From Caulobacteraceae bacterium (GTDB lineage Bacteria > Pseudomonadota > Alphaproteobacteria > Caulobacterales > Caulobacteraceae), in assembly GCA_947475735.1 (NCBI GenBank), contig CANJLQ010000004.1, positions 160,335 through 224,334 of the forward strand: a stretch of DNA of 64,000 bases, read 5' to 3'. Positions 28,517 to 38,688 of this stretch are shown here, in pieces; position 1 is the stretch's first letter, and every line of letters starts with the position of its first letter. Made by a program: the position numbers and the translations under genes. Under the pieces are notes generated by a model. That model had not been told where the DNA came from. It made no database searches and saw nothing but the letters and a program-made list of their open reading frames with translations.

Positions 28517-29176
28517 CTACTGCATCGACGTCTGGCTGTCGCCGTCGCCAGCCTCGGCGGCATCGATCCGCATCAACGCTGTCAGCACCTCGACGCGGTC
28601 TTCCAGCGTCGGCGATTCCAGCAGGGCCTGTTTCTCGGCGGGCTCGAACGGCAGGGCCATGGACAGGGAGTTCACCAGGGCCTCCTGCGGCGCGGCCTCG
28701 GCCGTCTCCCAGTCGATCTCCAACTGCCGGCGCTCCAGATAGGTGCGCAGGGCCGCCAGGAAGGCCTCGCGGTCGAAGCCCTCGCCGCCCGTGGGCGAGG
28801 CCAGGTCGGCCTCGAACGGTGCGAACGCCGCCCGGATCTGCCGATAGGGGGTCTGGCTCGGCAGTTCGGCGGCCACCCGGAACCGGGCCACCCCCGTCAG
28901 GGTCACCAGATACCGGCCGTCGGACGTCTCGGCGAAGGTCGTGATCCGCCCCGCGCACCCCACCGCCGAGAGACTGGGCAGTCGGCGCGGACCGCCGACC
29001 GGCTGGATCATGCCCAGCATCCGGTCGCCCGCCATGGCGTCGTCGATCATGTTCAGATAGCGCGGCTCGAAGATGTTCAGCGGCAGCTGGCCGCGCGGCA
29101 GCAGGATGGCCCCCGGCAAGGGGAAGACCGGTATGACCTGCGGCAGGTCCGCCGCCTTCACATAGCCCTGCGCCAT
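28517..29176 (-). CDS. LON peptidase substrate-binding domain protein
   Basis: IPVFPLPGAILLPRGQLPLNIFEPRYLNMIDDAMAGDRMLGMIQP. Confidence 0.92.
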   Translation of the reverse strand: MAQGYVKAADLPQVIPVFPLPGAILLPRGQLPLNIFEPRYLNMIDDAMAGDRMLGMIQPVGGPRRLPSLSAVGCAGRITTFAETSDGRYLVTLTGVARFRVAAELPSQTPYRQIRAAFAPFEADLASPTGGEGFDREAFLAALRTYLERRQLEIDWETAEAAPQEALVNSLSMALPFEPAEKQALLESPTLEDRVEVLTALMRIDAAEAGDGDSQTSMQ

Positions 29177-29189
29177 CGCACCGCCTCCG

Positions 29190-30104
29190 TTATGCGAACA
29201 GAATCGAGGACAGGCGTCGACGCCCGTCCTTGGCGATGTCGGAGGTCAGGCCCGCCGCCTCGAACACCACCAGCAGCTGCTTCCGCGCCGCCTGCTCGTT
29301 CCACTCCAGATCCGCCTGGACGATGTCGAGCAGGCTGGTCACCGCGCCCTTCAGATCGCCCGACGCCGCCTGGGCCAGCGACAGGTCGTAGCGCGCCTGG
29401 TGATCGCCGGGATCGGCCCGCAACCGGGCCTCCAGCAAGGCCGTCTCGGCCGTCGGCGCCGCTGAGGCCAGGGCCAGCTGAGCCCGCAGGCTGATGACCG
29501 TGGGGTTCTTGGAGTCCGCCGGGGCCATGGCGATCGTCTGGCGCGCCTGATCGGCGTCGCCTCCGGCCAGATAGACCCGCGCCATTCCGGCGATCGCGTC
29601 CTCGTTCTCGGGCTCCAGCGTCAGGACGTGGGCATAGGCCTGGGCCGCGCCGCCGAAGTCCGACAGGCCCAGCGATTCCTCGCCCAGCGCCAGCAGCTGT
29701 TCGACGTCCGAATTGGCCGAGGCGCCGCCCGTCAGCTTTTCGATGAAGGCCTTGATCTGGCTTTCGGGCACCGCGCCCTGGAAGCCGTCGACCGGCTGGC
29801 CGTTGACGAAGGCATAGACCGTCGGGATCGACTGCACCCGCAGCTGCCCCGCATAGGCCGGGTTCTTGTCGACGTCGATCTTGACCAGCTTGACCGCGCC
29901 GGCGGCCGCGCGGACCTGTTTCTCCAGCGCCGGGGTCAGGGTCCGGCACGGCCCGCACCAGGTCGCCCAGAAGTCGACGATGACCGGCTGGATCTTCGAC
30001 TGGGCGATCACGTCGGCCATGAAGCCGGCGTCGGTGCCATCCTTGATCAGGTCGCCGGCGGCACCGGCATCATCCTTGGACGCGGTCGGGTCGAGAAGGC
30101 TCAT
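29190..30104 (-). CDS. Thioredoxin-like protein with TPR region (CnoX/YbbN-like)
   Basis: PVIVDFWATWCGPCRTLTPALEKQVRAA..VNGQPVDGFQGAVPESQIKAFIEKL. Confidence 0.9.
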   Translation of the reverse strand: MSLLDPTASKDDAGAAGDLIKDGTDAGFMADVIAQSKIQPVIVDFWATWCGPCRTLTPALEKQVRAAAGAVKLVKIDVDKNPAYAGQLRVQSIPTVYAFVNGQPVDGFQGAVPESQIKAFIEKLTGGASANSDVEQLLALGEESLGLSDFGGAAQAYAHVLTLEPENEDAIAGMARVYLAGGDADQARQTIAMAPADSKNPTVISLRAQLALASAAPTAETALLEARLRADPGDHQARYDLSLAQAASGDLKGAVTSLLDIVQADLEWNEQAARKQLLVVFEAAGLTSDIAKDGRRRLSSILFA

Positions 30105-30168
30105 GGGCGTGGTCTTCCTGTCGGCGTGTAACGCGAGAGCCGACAGATGGTCGCGCGGGGTCGAAGAC

Positions 30169-30687
30169 TCAAGCCGGAACGGTCGCATCGAAGTCGATCA
30201 CCAGCGCCTCCCGCCCGATCTCGGCGAGGAAGCGACGAAACGCCGCCTGGGTCAGACCCGTCGTCGCGGTGTTGGTCAGGGGGTGGAAGTTCACGACCTC
30301 GGCCTCCCACAGACGCCGGTCCAGGACGAATGTCACGCGCCGCTCGACGTCGTTGATCAGCCCGAGCGCCGTCACCGACCCCGGCCGCACGCCCAGAGTC
30401 TCGAACATCAGGTCCTCGTTGCCGAACGACAGGCGATCCGAGCCGATCATCCTGGGCGCGGCCTTCAGGTCGATCACCGTGTCCTGTCGCGCCGAGATCA
30501 GCCAGAGCCGCCCCTTCTTGTCCTTGAGGAACAGGTTCTTGGTGTGGGCACCCGGCATCGCGGCCTTGAGTTCCAGCCCCTCCTCGACCCGGAACACGGC
30601 CGGGTGCTCATGGGTCGTCTGGTCGATCTCGCGCTCGGCCATGAAGGCCAGCAGGGTCTCGCGGTCATGCAGTGGTTGAGCGGTCAT
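30169..30687 (-). CDS. YbaK/ProX-type prolyl-tRNA deacylase domain protein
   Basis: [48 protein letters not shown]. Confidence 0.9.
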   Translation of the reverse strand: MTAQPLHDRETLLAFMAEREIDQTTHEHPAVFRVEEGLELKAAMPGAHTKNLFLKDKKGRLWLISARQDTVIDLKAAPRMIGSDRLSFGNEDLMFETLGVRPGSVTALGLINDVERRVTFVLDRRLWEAEVVNFHPLTNTATTGLTQAAFRRFLAEIGREALVIDFDATVPA

Positions 30688-30740
30688 GGGCGGGCCGATA
30701 GGAAGGGTGCACGACCCGCTTAGCCGAAGGACGCCGCCCC

Positions 30741-31481
30741 GTGGAACTGGAATGCTATCCCATGTCGGCCCGGCCGCCGGACATGGTGCCCGGCCGCCAG
30801 TCGCGGAACTGGATGGATGCCTTCGTCAGCCGGCACCCCTATCGCTGCCTGCCCCTGACCATGGCCAATACGACGGGCTGGGAAATCCTGTGCCCCTTCA
30901 CCTTCACCGCGACCTGGAACGGCGGCCCGTCGCAGTCCGACATCGAGATCACGCCCGAGCGGCCCCAGCCCGAGCTGGATCATTTCGTCACCTCGCACTT
31001 CTCGCGCGGGGTCCTGACCATGCACCCCCAGTATCTGTTCCGCACGCCGCCGGGCTGGGGGATGATCTGCTCGGGATCGCCCAACCATGTGAAGGACGGC
31101 ATCCAGCCCCTGGTCGGCCTGATCGAGACCGACTGGCTGCCCTTCCCCTTCACCATGAACTGGATCTTCACCCGGCCCGGCCGCATCAAGTTCGAGCGCG
31201 GCGAGCCCTTCTGCTTCATCAATCTGGTCGAGCATCGCAAGCTGGAGCAGGTCCAGCCGGTGATCCGCACCCTGGAGTCCAACCCGGTGATGAAAGGCCA
31301 GTTCGAGGCCTGGAACCGCCAGCGCACCGACTTCAACACCCGTCTGGCATCCGGCGATCCCGACGCGGCGAAGGAGGCGTGGCAGCGCTTCTACTTCAAG
31401 GGCGAGATCCCCGAGGCTCTGGGCACCGCGCCCGCGACGCACGCCAACAAGCGCCGGCTGAAGACGCCCCGGGTGGGATAA
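30741..31481 (+). CDS. DUF6065 family protein
   Basis: [57 protein letters not shown]. Confidence 0.8.
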   Translation: MELECYPMSARPPDMVPGRQSRNWMDAFVSRHPYRCLPLTMANTTGWEILCPFTFTATWNGGPSQSDIEITPERPQPELDHFVTSHFSRGVLTMHPQYLFRTPPGWGMICSGSPNHVKDGIQPLVGLIETDWLPFPFTMNWIFTRPGRIKFERGEPFCFINLVEHRKLEQVQPVIRTLESNPVMKGQFEAWNRQRTDFNTRLASGDPDAAKEAWQRFYFKGEIPEALGTAPATHANKRRLKTPRVG

Positions 31482-31612
31482 ATCCTCCCCCATCGGGGAA
31501 GGTGGATGCGAAGCGCACCGAGGCAGACGGAGGGGGCCCGACCCAGACACGCAACGCGCGGCAGGCCCCCTCCACCGCTTCGCGGTTCCCCTCCCCCAAC
31601 GGGGGAGGATTT
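31480..31612. repeat. Intergenic palindromic repeat, second copy
   Basis: AATCCTCCCCCATCGGGGAAGG...CCCCCTCCACCGCTTCGCGGTTCCCCTCCCCCAACGGGGGAGGATT. Confidence 0.8.
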
Positions 31613-31616
31613 ATGA

Positions 31617-32162
31617 TCACATCGGCCGGGTCACGCGCCCGCTGATGTTCGAGATCACTTCGCGCGCGTCGAATGCGTTGGGATCACCGGCGGGCTTGGG
31701 ACCGCGGCCCAGCACGATCTCGGCGGTCGCCTCGTAGCGGTCGATCTCGCGCACGTCGAAGTCGTTGCGGCCCCAGAACGGATCGTTCCAGCGGCTCCAG
31801 CCACGCGGGCCGAAGTAGCGCCACGACGGGCCCCAGTACAGGCTGTACGAGCGATAGAAGGGATCGCGGATCGACGAATAGCTGACATCGCGATCGGTCG
31901 CGCGTTCCACCGTCGTGAACCAGTCATAGCCGTTCTCGGTGGTGATCTCGGCCGCGCGCAGCAACAGGCCCATCTCGACCTGCTCTCGCGAGGTCACCGA
32001 GTTGCCGGCGAAGCTGACGCGGTAGCGGTCGTTCTCCAGCCGCTGCTCGGCATAGCCGCCGCGCTGGCCGTTGAAGCCCGCAGGGGCGTAGGCGGTAGAG
32101 GTCGCGCAGGCCGAAAGCGCCAGGGCGGCGGCGGCGACCATCAGAATGGACTTGGATGTCAT
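31617..32162 (-). CDS. CC0125/CC1285-type lipoprotein
   Basis: Lipobox LALSACATS; GYAEQRLENDRYRVSFAGNSVTSREQVEMGLLLRAAEITTENGYDWFTT. Confidence 0.85.
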   Translation of the reverse strand: MTSKSILMVAAAALALSACATSTAYAPAGFNGQRGGYAEQRLENDRYRVSFAGNSVTSREQVEMGLLLRAAEITTENGYDWFTTVERATDRDVSYSSIRDPFYRSYSLYWGPSWRYFGPRGWSRWNDPFWGRNDFDVREIDRYEATAEIVLGRGPKPAGDPNAFDAREVISNISGRVTRPM

Positions 32163-32247
32163 GGGGTACGCTCCGGAAGGTGGCGGACAATCCGTCATCC
32201 CACCTGAACGGCGCATGAACGGCGTCGTTCCGGGGACACGCAAGTCC

Positions 32248-32883
32248 CTATAAACGCGAAACAATCAACACGGCGGCGGTCAACAGCAACAGCCCGACGA
32301 AGACGCCGAATCCCCGCCGGAAGCGCGGCTCGCCCATCTGCCGGGCCAGCGCCGCTCCGCCCAGACCGTAGGTGGTCATGGTGAGGACGTCCATGAGGAT
32401 AACCGCCGCAGCGAACAGGGCCAGCTGAGGCGCGGCGGGCCGACCCACATCCAGGAACGGCGGCAGGACGGCGGTGAAGAACAGCACGGCCTTGGGATTG
32501 GCGATCTGCACCAGAAAGCCGTCCACGACGGCCGGACGGCGGGTCTGGACGGACGGGCGCGCCTCCGATGGGTCCGAAGCGGGGGACAGGGCGGCGCGGA
32601 TCGAGGCGACGCCCAGCCAGGCGACATAGGCCGCGCCGGCGATCGCGACCCAACGGAAGACTTCAGGGAACGCTGTGACCAGGGCGCCCAGCCCCAGGGC
32701 CGCCGCGCCGAACCAGACCAGGGTCGCCGCATTCATGCCCGCCACGGCCAGCAGGACGGCGCGTCGGCCCCGCTCCATCCCCGTGGCGATGGCGAACAGG
32801 TTCGCCGGCCCGGGCGTCACCGCCATCACGGCCATGACGCCGCAAAAGACGAGATACAGATGCGGATCGACCGGCAGGACCAT
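32248..32883 (-). CDS. LysE family translocator
   Basis: AVTPGPANLFAIATGMERGRRA..NPKAVLFFTAVLPPFL. Confidence 0.9.
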   Translation of the reverse strand: MVLPVDPHLYLVFCGVMAVMAVTPGPANLFAIATGMERGRRAVLLAVAGMNAATLVWFGAAALGLGALVTAFPEVFRWVAIAGAAYVAWLGVASIRAALSPASDPSEARPSVQTRRPAVVDGFLVQIANPKAVLFFTAVLPPFLDVGRPAAPQLALFAAAVILMDVLTMTTYGLGGAALARQMGEPRFRRGFGVFVGLLLLTAAVLIVSRL

Positions 32884-32910
32884 CAGGCGGGCTTCATCCG
32901 GGAGAGCGTG

Positions 32911-33735
32911 TCAGAGCGACAGGCAGACGACCTGCGCCACCCTCAGGTCACGGCGCAGATCGTCGGCGACCCGGCCATAGTTCTCGACCGTGACCTGCTC
33001 GCCCAGCAGGGGTTCGTCGGCGGGCTGTTCGCCCCGAATGGCGGGGCCCAGGGTATCGGGCGCCGTGGTGTAGATCCGGCCCCGTCGAGGGGCCTCGGCG
33101 ATGGTCATGGCGACGACCCGGCCCCGCCGATCCATCGCGGGGGCGCCGGAGAGCCCGGCGAGGGTGCCTTCCAGCCCCTCGGTCCGACCCACCTCGGCCC
33201 AGGCCAGCACCGGCTCGTCGCGGGTGCCCCGACCCCGGACCTTCAGGACCTCGCGCCCGAGGAGCCGCGAGGTCACCTCGCCGGGCTTGCCCTGCGGGTA
33301 TCCAGGATGGAACGCCCTCTGGCCGACGCGCAGCGGCTCAATCGTCGTGACCGGCAGGGCGGGCGGGCCCCCGGCGGTGATCAGAAGGGCGATGTCCGCG
33401 CGCGGCGACAGGCGCACGTCGGCCGAGACCGCGCGGCCTCCGCCGACGACGAGCGCCGGGCGACGGCACCCCTCGACCACATGACGCGCCGTCAGCCAGC
33501 GTCCCTGGCCCGCGATCGAAAAGGCCGTGCCCGCCGCCGGCACGAAGGGAATGTCCGGCGTTTGCACCGTCACGGAGGGATCGAACGGCGTGATCGGCCC
33601 GAGCAGCGCCCCCTCGACCTCATCGGGCGGCGGCGGCGCGGGCGGGGCGTCGGCGTTCTCGCGCCGGCTCAGCGAGACGGCGAGAACCACCAGCAGCAGG
33701 CCGCCGTAGACCAGCCAGTCGGGCGGGCGCGGCAT
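32911..33735 (-). CDS. Membrane-anchored trypsin-like serine peptidase
   Basis: GRWLTARHVVEGC (His), RADIALLI (Asp), GLSGAPAMDRRGRVVAM (Ser). Confidence 0.8.
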   Translation of the reverse strand: MPRPPDWLVYGGLLLVVLAVSLSRRENADAPPAPPPPDEVEGALLGPITPFDPSVTVQTPDIPFVPAAGTAFSIAGQGRWLTARHVVEGCRRPALVVGGGRAVSADVRLSPRADIALLITAGGPPALPVTTIEPLRVGQRAFHPGYPQGKPGEVTSRLLGREVLKVRGRGTRDEPVLAWAEVGRTEGLEGTLAGLSGAPAMDRRGRVVAMTIAEAPRRGRIYTTAPDTLGPAIRGEQPADEPLLGEQVTVENYGRVADDLRRDLRVAQVVCLSL

Positions 33736-33741
33736 GTCCGC

Positions 33742-34185
33742 TCAGCCCGTCAGGGCGGCGGCGAGGATCAGCGCCGTGGCCAGCTTGGCCGCCACCAGCA
33801 GGACGGCGGCGGACACCTCGCCCTCCTGAATGCGCTGGGGCAGGCCCGTCAGGACCAGATCGACGATGCGGAAGGCCAGAAGCTGCAGGATCAGGGTCGC
33901 CACTCCCCACAGCAGGATGTCACGCACCGAGGTCGACACCGACAGCGACACCGCCAGCGGTATGGCCAGGCCCAGCAGCACCCCACCGAAGGCCACGGCC
34001 GCAGCCGAGTTGCCCTGGCGGATCAGGGTGATCTCCTTCCACGGCGTCAGCATCGCATAGACCACAGCTCCCGCGCCCAGCAGGGCCAGGGTGGCGAACA
34101 GATGCAGGACCAGGACCGGAAATCCGCTGGCGAAGGCCTGGACTTCCGGACTGGCGAGGGCGTCGGTCAGGGGGCTGGCGGCCAT
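33742..34185 (-). CDS. DUF350 domain-containing membrane protein
   Basis: TPWKEITLIRQGNSAAAVAFGGVLLGLAIPLA..LVLTGLPQRIQEGEVSAAVLLVAAKL. Confidence 0.85.
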   Translation of the reverse strand: MAASPLTDALASPEVQAFASGFPVLVLHLFATLALLGAGAVVYAMLTPWKEITLIRQGNSAAAVAFGGVLLGLAIPLAVSLSVSTSVRDILLWGVATLILQLLAFRIVDLVLTGLPQRIQEGEVSAAVLLVAAKLATALILAAALTG

Positions 34186-34328
34186 GGGCGAGGAAAAACC
34201 GGCGACGGTTGGACGGGGAACGAAAGCAAAACGACTTGCCCCATTGCGGTCACGATCCGCAAGGTCACGGCGGCCACACTGTGTGACCAATGATTGCAGA
34301 AGCGTGACCCGGCGGCTAAGCGCCCGCC

Positions 34329-34751
34329 ATGACCGACACCGCCGAGTCCGCCGTGCCGACCGTCCTGGTCGTCGCCTGTGCCCTTGTCGACATCGACGGT
34401 CGGGTGCTGATCGCCCAGCGGCCGCAGGGCAAGGCCTTGGCCGGCCTGTGGGAGTTTCCGGGCGGCAAGGTCGAGGCCGGCGAACGGCCCGAAGCCGCCC
34501 TGATCCGCGAACTGGACGAGGAGCTGGGCATCCAGGTCACCGAGGCCTGCCTGGCCCCGTTCGTTTTCGCGAGCCACGCTTACGATTCGTTTCACCTGTT
34601 GATGCCACTGTATCTGTGCCGACGCTGGTCGGGCGTGGTCACCCAGCGTGAGCACGCCGCCCTGGCCTGGGTGAAGCCGTCGAAGCTGGCGGACTATCCC
34701 ATGCCGCCCGCCGACGCGCCCCTGGTCGCCTGGCTGCGCGACCTCCTCTAG
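34329..34751 (+). CDS. mutT: (Deoxy)nucleoside triphosphate pyrophosphohydrolase, MutT-type NUDIX
   Basis: GLWEFPGGKVEAGERPEAALIRELDEELGI. Confidence 0.92.
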   Translation: MTDTAESAVPTVLVVACALVDIDGRVLIAQRPQGKALAGLWEFPGGKVEAGERPEAALIRELDEELGIQVTEACLAPFVFASHAYDSFHLLMPLYLCRRWSGVVTQREHAALAWVKPSKLADYPMPPADAPLVAWLRDLL

Positions 34752-34766
34752 CCGCCGGGAGGGCGC

Positions 34767-34940
34767 ATGAGCTCGCTGATCCGCCGCTTCCTGACCGACG
34801 AGAGCGGCGCGACCGCCATCGAATACGGCCTGATCGCCGCCCTGATCTTTCTTGTGATCGTCTCGGCCGTCGGCCTGTTCGCGTCGCGCGCGACCGCCAT
34901 GTTCGAATACATCGCCACCACGATCGCCGCCGCGATCTAG
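34767..34940 (+). CDS. Flp family type IVb pilin (57 aa, not in supplied ORF track)
   Basis: MSSLIRRFLTDESGATAIEYGLIAALIFLVIVSAVGLFASRATAMFEYIATTIAAAI*: classic Flp G/ATAIEYGLIA motif. Confidence 0.93.
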   Translation: MSSLIRRFLTDESGATAIEYGLIAALIFLVIVSAVGLFASRATAMFEYIATTIAAAI

Positions 34941-35815
34941 CCGCGTCCGTGCTCGGTGACGCCGAGCGCATCGGCCAACCGCACCTTCGCCGATCCTCGT
35001 TTCAGCGGCCTGGGCTGGCTTTCGTGCGGGGCCCATCCGGCCAGGTTGACGATCTCGAACGTCGCCGGAATGCGCCCGCCCGCTTCGCCATAACGTTCGG
35101 CGTACAGCCCCGCCGCCCGCGCCACGATCGCCGGGCTCAGAGGCCTGAGTGGCCCGGCCAGCACATTGGTCTCGCCCATCGCCCGCAGGTCGCGCACCAG
35201 GGCGGGCAGGCCGGAATACCGCACGGTCAGCCGGTCCACATCGGCGACGGGCAGGGCGAACCCGGCCCGCTGCAACAGCCCCGCCCCGTCGAAACCGTCG
35301 GCGAAGGGCGACACCCGCGCGCTGGCCCCGCCGCGCATTTCCAGCTCCGCCTCCGTGAGGACGCCTCGAAGCTCCTTCAGCGTCCCCGCGCCCAGCAGCG
35401 TGCCCAGAAACAGCCCGTCCGGCTTCAGCGCCCGCCGGATCTGGGTCAGGGCGCCGGGCAGGTCGTTGGCCCAGTGCAGCGTCATCAGCGAGACGACCAG
35501 ATCGACCGATCCATCCTCAACGCCCAGGGGCACCGCCCCCGGATCGGCGAGCGTCGCCCGCGTCTCCACCGCGCGAGGCGCTCCGACGCGCGCGCGGGCG
35601 TCCGACCCTGCCAGCACATCGGCGAACACGCCCTCATGCGCCGACAGGTCGACGACGACGGGAAAGTCGCGCAAGGTCGCCTCCAGGCTGAGGACCGCGT
35701 TCTCCGCCGCGCGACGGTGCAGGAAGTCGGCCTCGCCGAACCGCCGGGCCGCGCGCGCCAGCCGCGCCGCGCGCCGGCGGGCATCGAAGATCACAGGGGG
35801 GCCGGCCGCGCTCAT
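34937..35815 (-). CDS. Class I SAM-dependent methyltransferase (BioC/NDUFAF5-like)
   Basis: FPVVVDLSAHEGVFADVLAG..SVDLVVSLMTLHWANDLPGALTQIRRALKPDGLFLGTLLGAGTLKELR. Confidence 0.85.
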   Translation of the reverse strand: MSAAGPPVIFDARRRAARLARAARRFGEADFLHRRAAENAVLSLEATLRDFPVVVDLSAHEGVFADVLAGSDARARVGAPRAVETRATLADPGAVPLGVEDGSVDLVVSLMTLHWANDLPGALTQIRRALKPDGLFLGTLLGAGTLKELRGVLTEAELEMRGGASARVSPFADGFDGAGLLQRAGFALPVADVDRLTVRYSGLPALVRDLRAMGETNVLAGPLRPLSPAIVARAAGLYAERYGEAGGRIPATFEIVNLAGWAPHESQPRPLKRGSAKVRLADALGVTEHGRG

Positions 35816-36620
35816 GGGCCAACAGGATGGGGTCTGGAGGGAGCGATGGGAAGCGGGCCGCGCCCGTCTTTCGCCGACGCTGCGCGCGCTGGTTCGCGGC
35901 CTGACCGACCTGATCCTGCCCCCGCTGGCTCACGACAGCGTCGAGGCCACCGCCCAGGCCGGCCTGACGCCCGACGCCTGGAGCCGGGTCGTCTTTCTGG
36001 AGGATCCCGTCTGCGACGGCTGCGGCGCGGCCTTCGAGTTCGACGGCGGGGCCTTCGCCTCGGACCGGTGCGCGGCCTGCATCGCCCAGCCCTACCGGTT
36101 CGCCCGGTGCCGGGCCGCCTGCGTCTATGACGACGCCTCACGCGGGCTGATCCTGAAGTTCAAGCACGGCGACCAGCAGCAGTTCGCGCCCCTTTTCGCC
36201 CGCTGGCTCAGCCGCGCCGCCGCGCCTCTGATCGAGGAGGCCGACGCCGTCGCGCCGGTGCCCCTGCATCCGTCCCGCCTGCTGACCCGCCGCTTCAACC
36301 AGGCGGCAGAGATCGCTCGACCCCTCGCCCAGGCCGCCCGCCGCGACTACCTGCCCGACGCCCTGATCCGGTCGCGTCCGACCGACAGCCAGGGCGGACG
36401 CAGCGCGCGGGGCCGGCGCATCAACGTCAAATCCGCCTTCGCCGTCACCGAGGCCGGGGCGCGCCGCGTGCGCGGCCGGCGCATCCTGCTGGTCGACGAC
36501 GTCCTGACCACCGGGGCCACCGCCGAGGCCTGCGCCGCCGCCCTGCTGGACGCCGGAGCGCGCGCCGTGGACCTCGCCGTCATCGCGAGGGTGCGAACCG
36601 CGCGCGAACTGCCTAAATAG
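35814..36620 (+). CDS. comF: ComF family amidophosphoribosyltransferase-like protein
   Basis: CDGCGAAF..CAAC zinc motif; RRILLVDDVLTTGATAEACAAALLDAGA PRTase motif. Confidence 0.92.
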   Translation: MGQQDGVWRERWEAGRARLSPTLRALVRGLTDLILPPLAHDSVEATAQAGLTPDAWSRVVFLEDPVCDGCGAAFEFDGGAFASDRCAACIAQPYRFARCRAACVYDDASRGLILKFKHGDQQQFAPLFARWLSRAAAPLIEEADAVAPVPLHPSRLLTRRFNQAAEIARPLAQAARRDYLPDALIRSRPTDSQGGRSARGRRINVKSAFAVTEAGARRVRGRRILLVDDVLTTGATAEACAAALLDAGARAVDLAVIARVRTARELPK

Positions 36621-36691
36621 GCAGGTCTTCTGGCCTACCGCGCTTCGCGCTACCTGAGGCCAAATCCAGTCCTTGCCCGCGGAGTATCCCC

Positions 36692-36949
36692 TTGGCTGAC
36701 GTCGTCCTCTACACCAAACCCGGCTGCCCCTACTGCATGGCGGCTATGGGCCTGCTGGACCAGAAGGGCGTCGATTTCACCGAGATCGTCGCCTCGTCCG
36801 ACCCGGCCAAGAAGGCCGAGATGATCGAACGCTCGGGCGGCCGCATGACCTTCCCCCAGATCTTCATCGACGGTCGCCACATCGGCGGCTCCGACGACAT
36901 GCGCGCCCTGGATCGCCGGGGCGAGCTCGATCCGCTGCTGACCGCCTGA
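36692..36949 (+). CDS. grxC: Glutaredoxin 3 (TTG start)
   Basis: VVLYTKPGCPYCMAAMGLLDQKGVDF..RMTFPQIFIDGRHIGGSDDM. Confidence 0.95.
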   Translation: MADVVLYTKPGCPYCMAAMGLLDQKGVDFTEIVASSDPAKKAEMIERSGGRMTFPQIFIDGRHIGGSDDMRALDRRGELDPLLTA

Positions 36950-36953
36950 CGAC

Positions 36954-37790
36954 ATGAGCGCCGGCCTGCCCATCGCCCTGATCCAGACGCGGACGCCCGC
37001 GACGGCGGCGGCCGGGCTGACCCATGTCGAGCCCTTGGTCCGCCGCGCCGCCGCCGAGGGCGCGAAACTGATCCTGACGCCCGAAGGAACCAATCTGTTG
37101 GAGCAGCGCCGCGACCGTCGCGCGGCGGCCGTCACCGATGAGGATCAGGACGCCTGCGTCATCGGCCTGCGCCATCTGGCGGCCGAGCTGGGCGTCTGGC
37201 TGCTGATCGGTTCGGCCATCGTGCGGTCCGGCCACGCGGGAGATGATCGCGCCGCCAATCGCTCCCTGCTGATCGACCCGAACGGCGGCATCGTCGCCCG
37301 CTACGACAAGCTGCATGTCTTCGACGTAGACCTGCCGAACGGCGAGACCTATCGGGAGAGCGCCACCATTCGTCCCGGAGACGCCGCGGCTGTGGCCGAT
37401 ACGCCATGGGGCCGGCTGGGCCTGACCGTCTGCTACGACGTTCGCTTCCCCCATCTGTTCCGCCAACTGGCCAGGGCGGGCGCCACGATGATCGCCGTGC
37501 CCGCCGCCTTCACCGTCCCGACCGGCGAAGCCCACTGGGAGACCCTGCTGCGGGCCCGCGCCATCGAGACCGGGGCCTTCGTCCTGGCCCCCGCTCAGGG
37601 AGGAACCCATGAGGACGGCCGCAAGACCTGGGGCCGCTCGCTGGTCATCGGCCCCTGGGGCGAGGTCATCGCCAAGCTTGACCATGACGAGCCCGCCGTG
37701 TTGAACGCCACGCTCGATCTGTCGGCGGTGATCCGCGCCCGCTCCGCTGTCCCCGCCCTGACCCATGACCGGGACTTTGCCGCGCCATGA
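36954..37790 (+). CDS. Carbon-nitrogen hydrolase (Nit1/Nit2-like amidase)
   Basis: LILTPEGTNLL, YDKLHVFDVDLPNGETYRES, GLTVCYDVRFPHLFR catalytic E-K-C. Confidence 0.92.
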   Translation: MSAGLPIALIQTRTPATAAAGLTHVEPLVRRAAAEGAKLILTPEGTNLLEQRRDRRAAAVTDEDQDACVIGLRHLAAELGVWLLIGSAIVRSGHAGDDRAANRSLLIDPNGGIVARYDKLHVFDVDLPNGETYRESATIRPGDAAAVADTPWGRLGLTVCYDVRFPHLFRQLARAGATMIAVPAAFTVPTGEAHWETLLRARAIETGAFVLAPAQGGTHEDGRKTWGRSLVIGPWGEVIAKLDHDEPAVLNATLDLSAVIRARSAVPALTHDRDFAAP

Positions 37791-38221
37791 TCCGCTATGC
37801 GCTCCAGTGCGACGCCGACCACGGCTTCGAGGCCTGGTTCGGCTCGTCGTCCGACTATGACGACCAGGCGACCCGCGGCCTGGTCGAATGCCCGTTCTGC
37901 GGCTCGCACGAGGTGTCCAAGCAGATCATGGCCCCGGCCGTGGCGGGAACCCGTCGATCCGCCCCCACCCCCGAGATCGCCGCCAAGCTCCAGACCATGA
38001 TGACAGACGCCGTCAAGGAAGTGCGGGCCCACGTCGAGCAGAACTTCGACTACGTCGGCGATACGTTCGCACGCGAAGCCCGCGCCATCCACGAGGGCAG
38101 CTCCGAAAAGCGCGAGATCTACGGCGAGGCCACCGCCGCCGAGGTCAAGGCGCTCAAGGCCGACGGCATCCCCTGCGCCGCCCTGCCGCCCGCCCCGCTC
38201 GACCCGGCCAAGGTGAACTGA
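37787..38221 (+). CDS. DUF1178 family protein
   Basis: MIRYALQCDADHGFEAWFGSSSDYDDQATRGLVECPFCGSHEVSKQIMAPAV. Confidence 0.93.
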   Translation: MIRYALQCDADHGFEAWFGSSSDYDDQATRGLVECPFCGSHEVSKQIMAPAVAGTRRSAPTPEIAAKLQTMMTDAVKEVRAHVEQNFDYVGDTFAREARAIHEGSSEKREIYGEATAAEVKALKADGIPCAALPPAPLDPAKVN

Positions 38222-38229
38222 CGCGTTCC

Positions 38230-38688
38230 ATGATCGCAGCCCTGTCCGCCCTCGCCCTGCTTCAGACATCACCCGCCACCCTCGACGGCCTGTCCTGGAT
38301 GTCCGGCTACTGGCTCAGCTGCGACGGCGGCCGCGAAGTGTCGGAGACCTGGAGCGATCCGCGCGGCGGCGTGATGGCGGGCGTCACGGTGACGATCGGC
38401 CGATCCGGGCGGGGCTCGGTCGAGTTCACGCGCGTCGCCACGGTGGGTGAGGGCCTCGCCTTCCTCGCCCAGCCCGGCGGCATCCCGGCGACGGCCTTTC
38501 CTCTGGTTGAAGTGACCGCGAACCGCGCGGTCTTCGAGAACCCCGACCATGACTTCCCCCAGCGCGTGATATACAGCCGCCACGGTGACACCCTGACCGG
38601 CCGGATCGAGGGGACGGTCGACGGCCAGGCGCAGTCGATGACCTGGACCTACCGCGCCGCGCCTCTGAACAGCCGATGCCCGACCTGA
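38230..38688 (+). CDS. DUF6265 family protein
   Basis: LDGLSWMSGYWLSCDGGREVSETWSDPRGGVMAGVT..FENPDHDFPQRVIY. Confidence 0.85.
   Translation: MIAALSALALLQTSPATLDGLSWMSGYWLSCDGGREVSETWSDPRGGVMAGVTVTIGRSGRGSVEFTRVATVGEGLAFLAQPGGIPATAFPLVEVTANRAVFENPDHDFPQRVIYSRHGDTLTGRIEGTVDGQAQSMTWTYRAAPLNSRCPT

Noticed and set aside
29158-29958. 266-aa minus-strand alternative-frame ORF over the thioredoxin gene
   Set aside because: Out-of-frame product of the thioredoxin/TPR gene; Gly/Arg-rich without domains.
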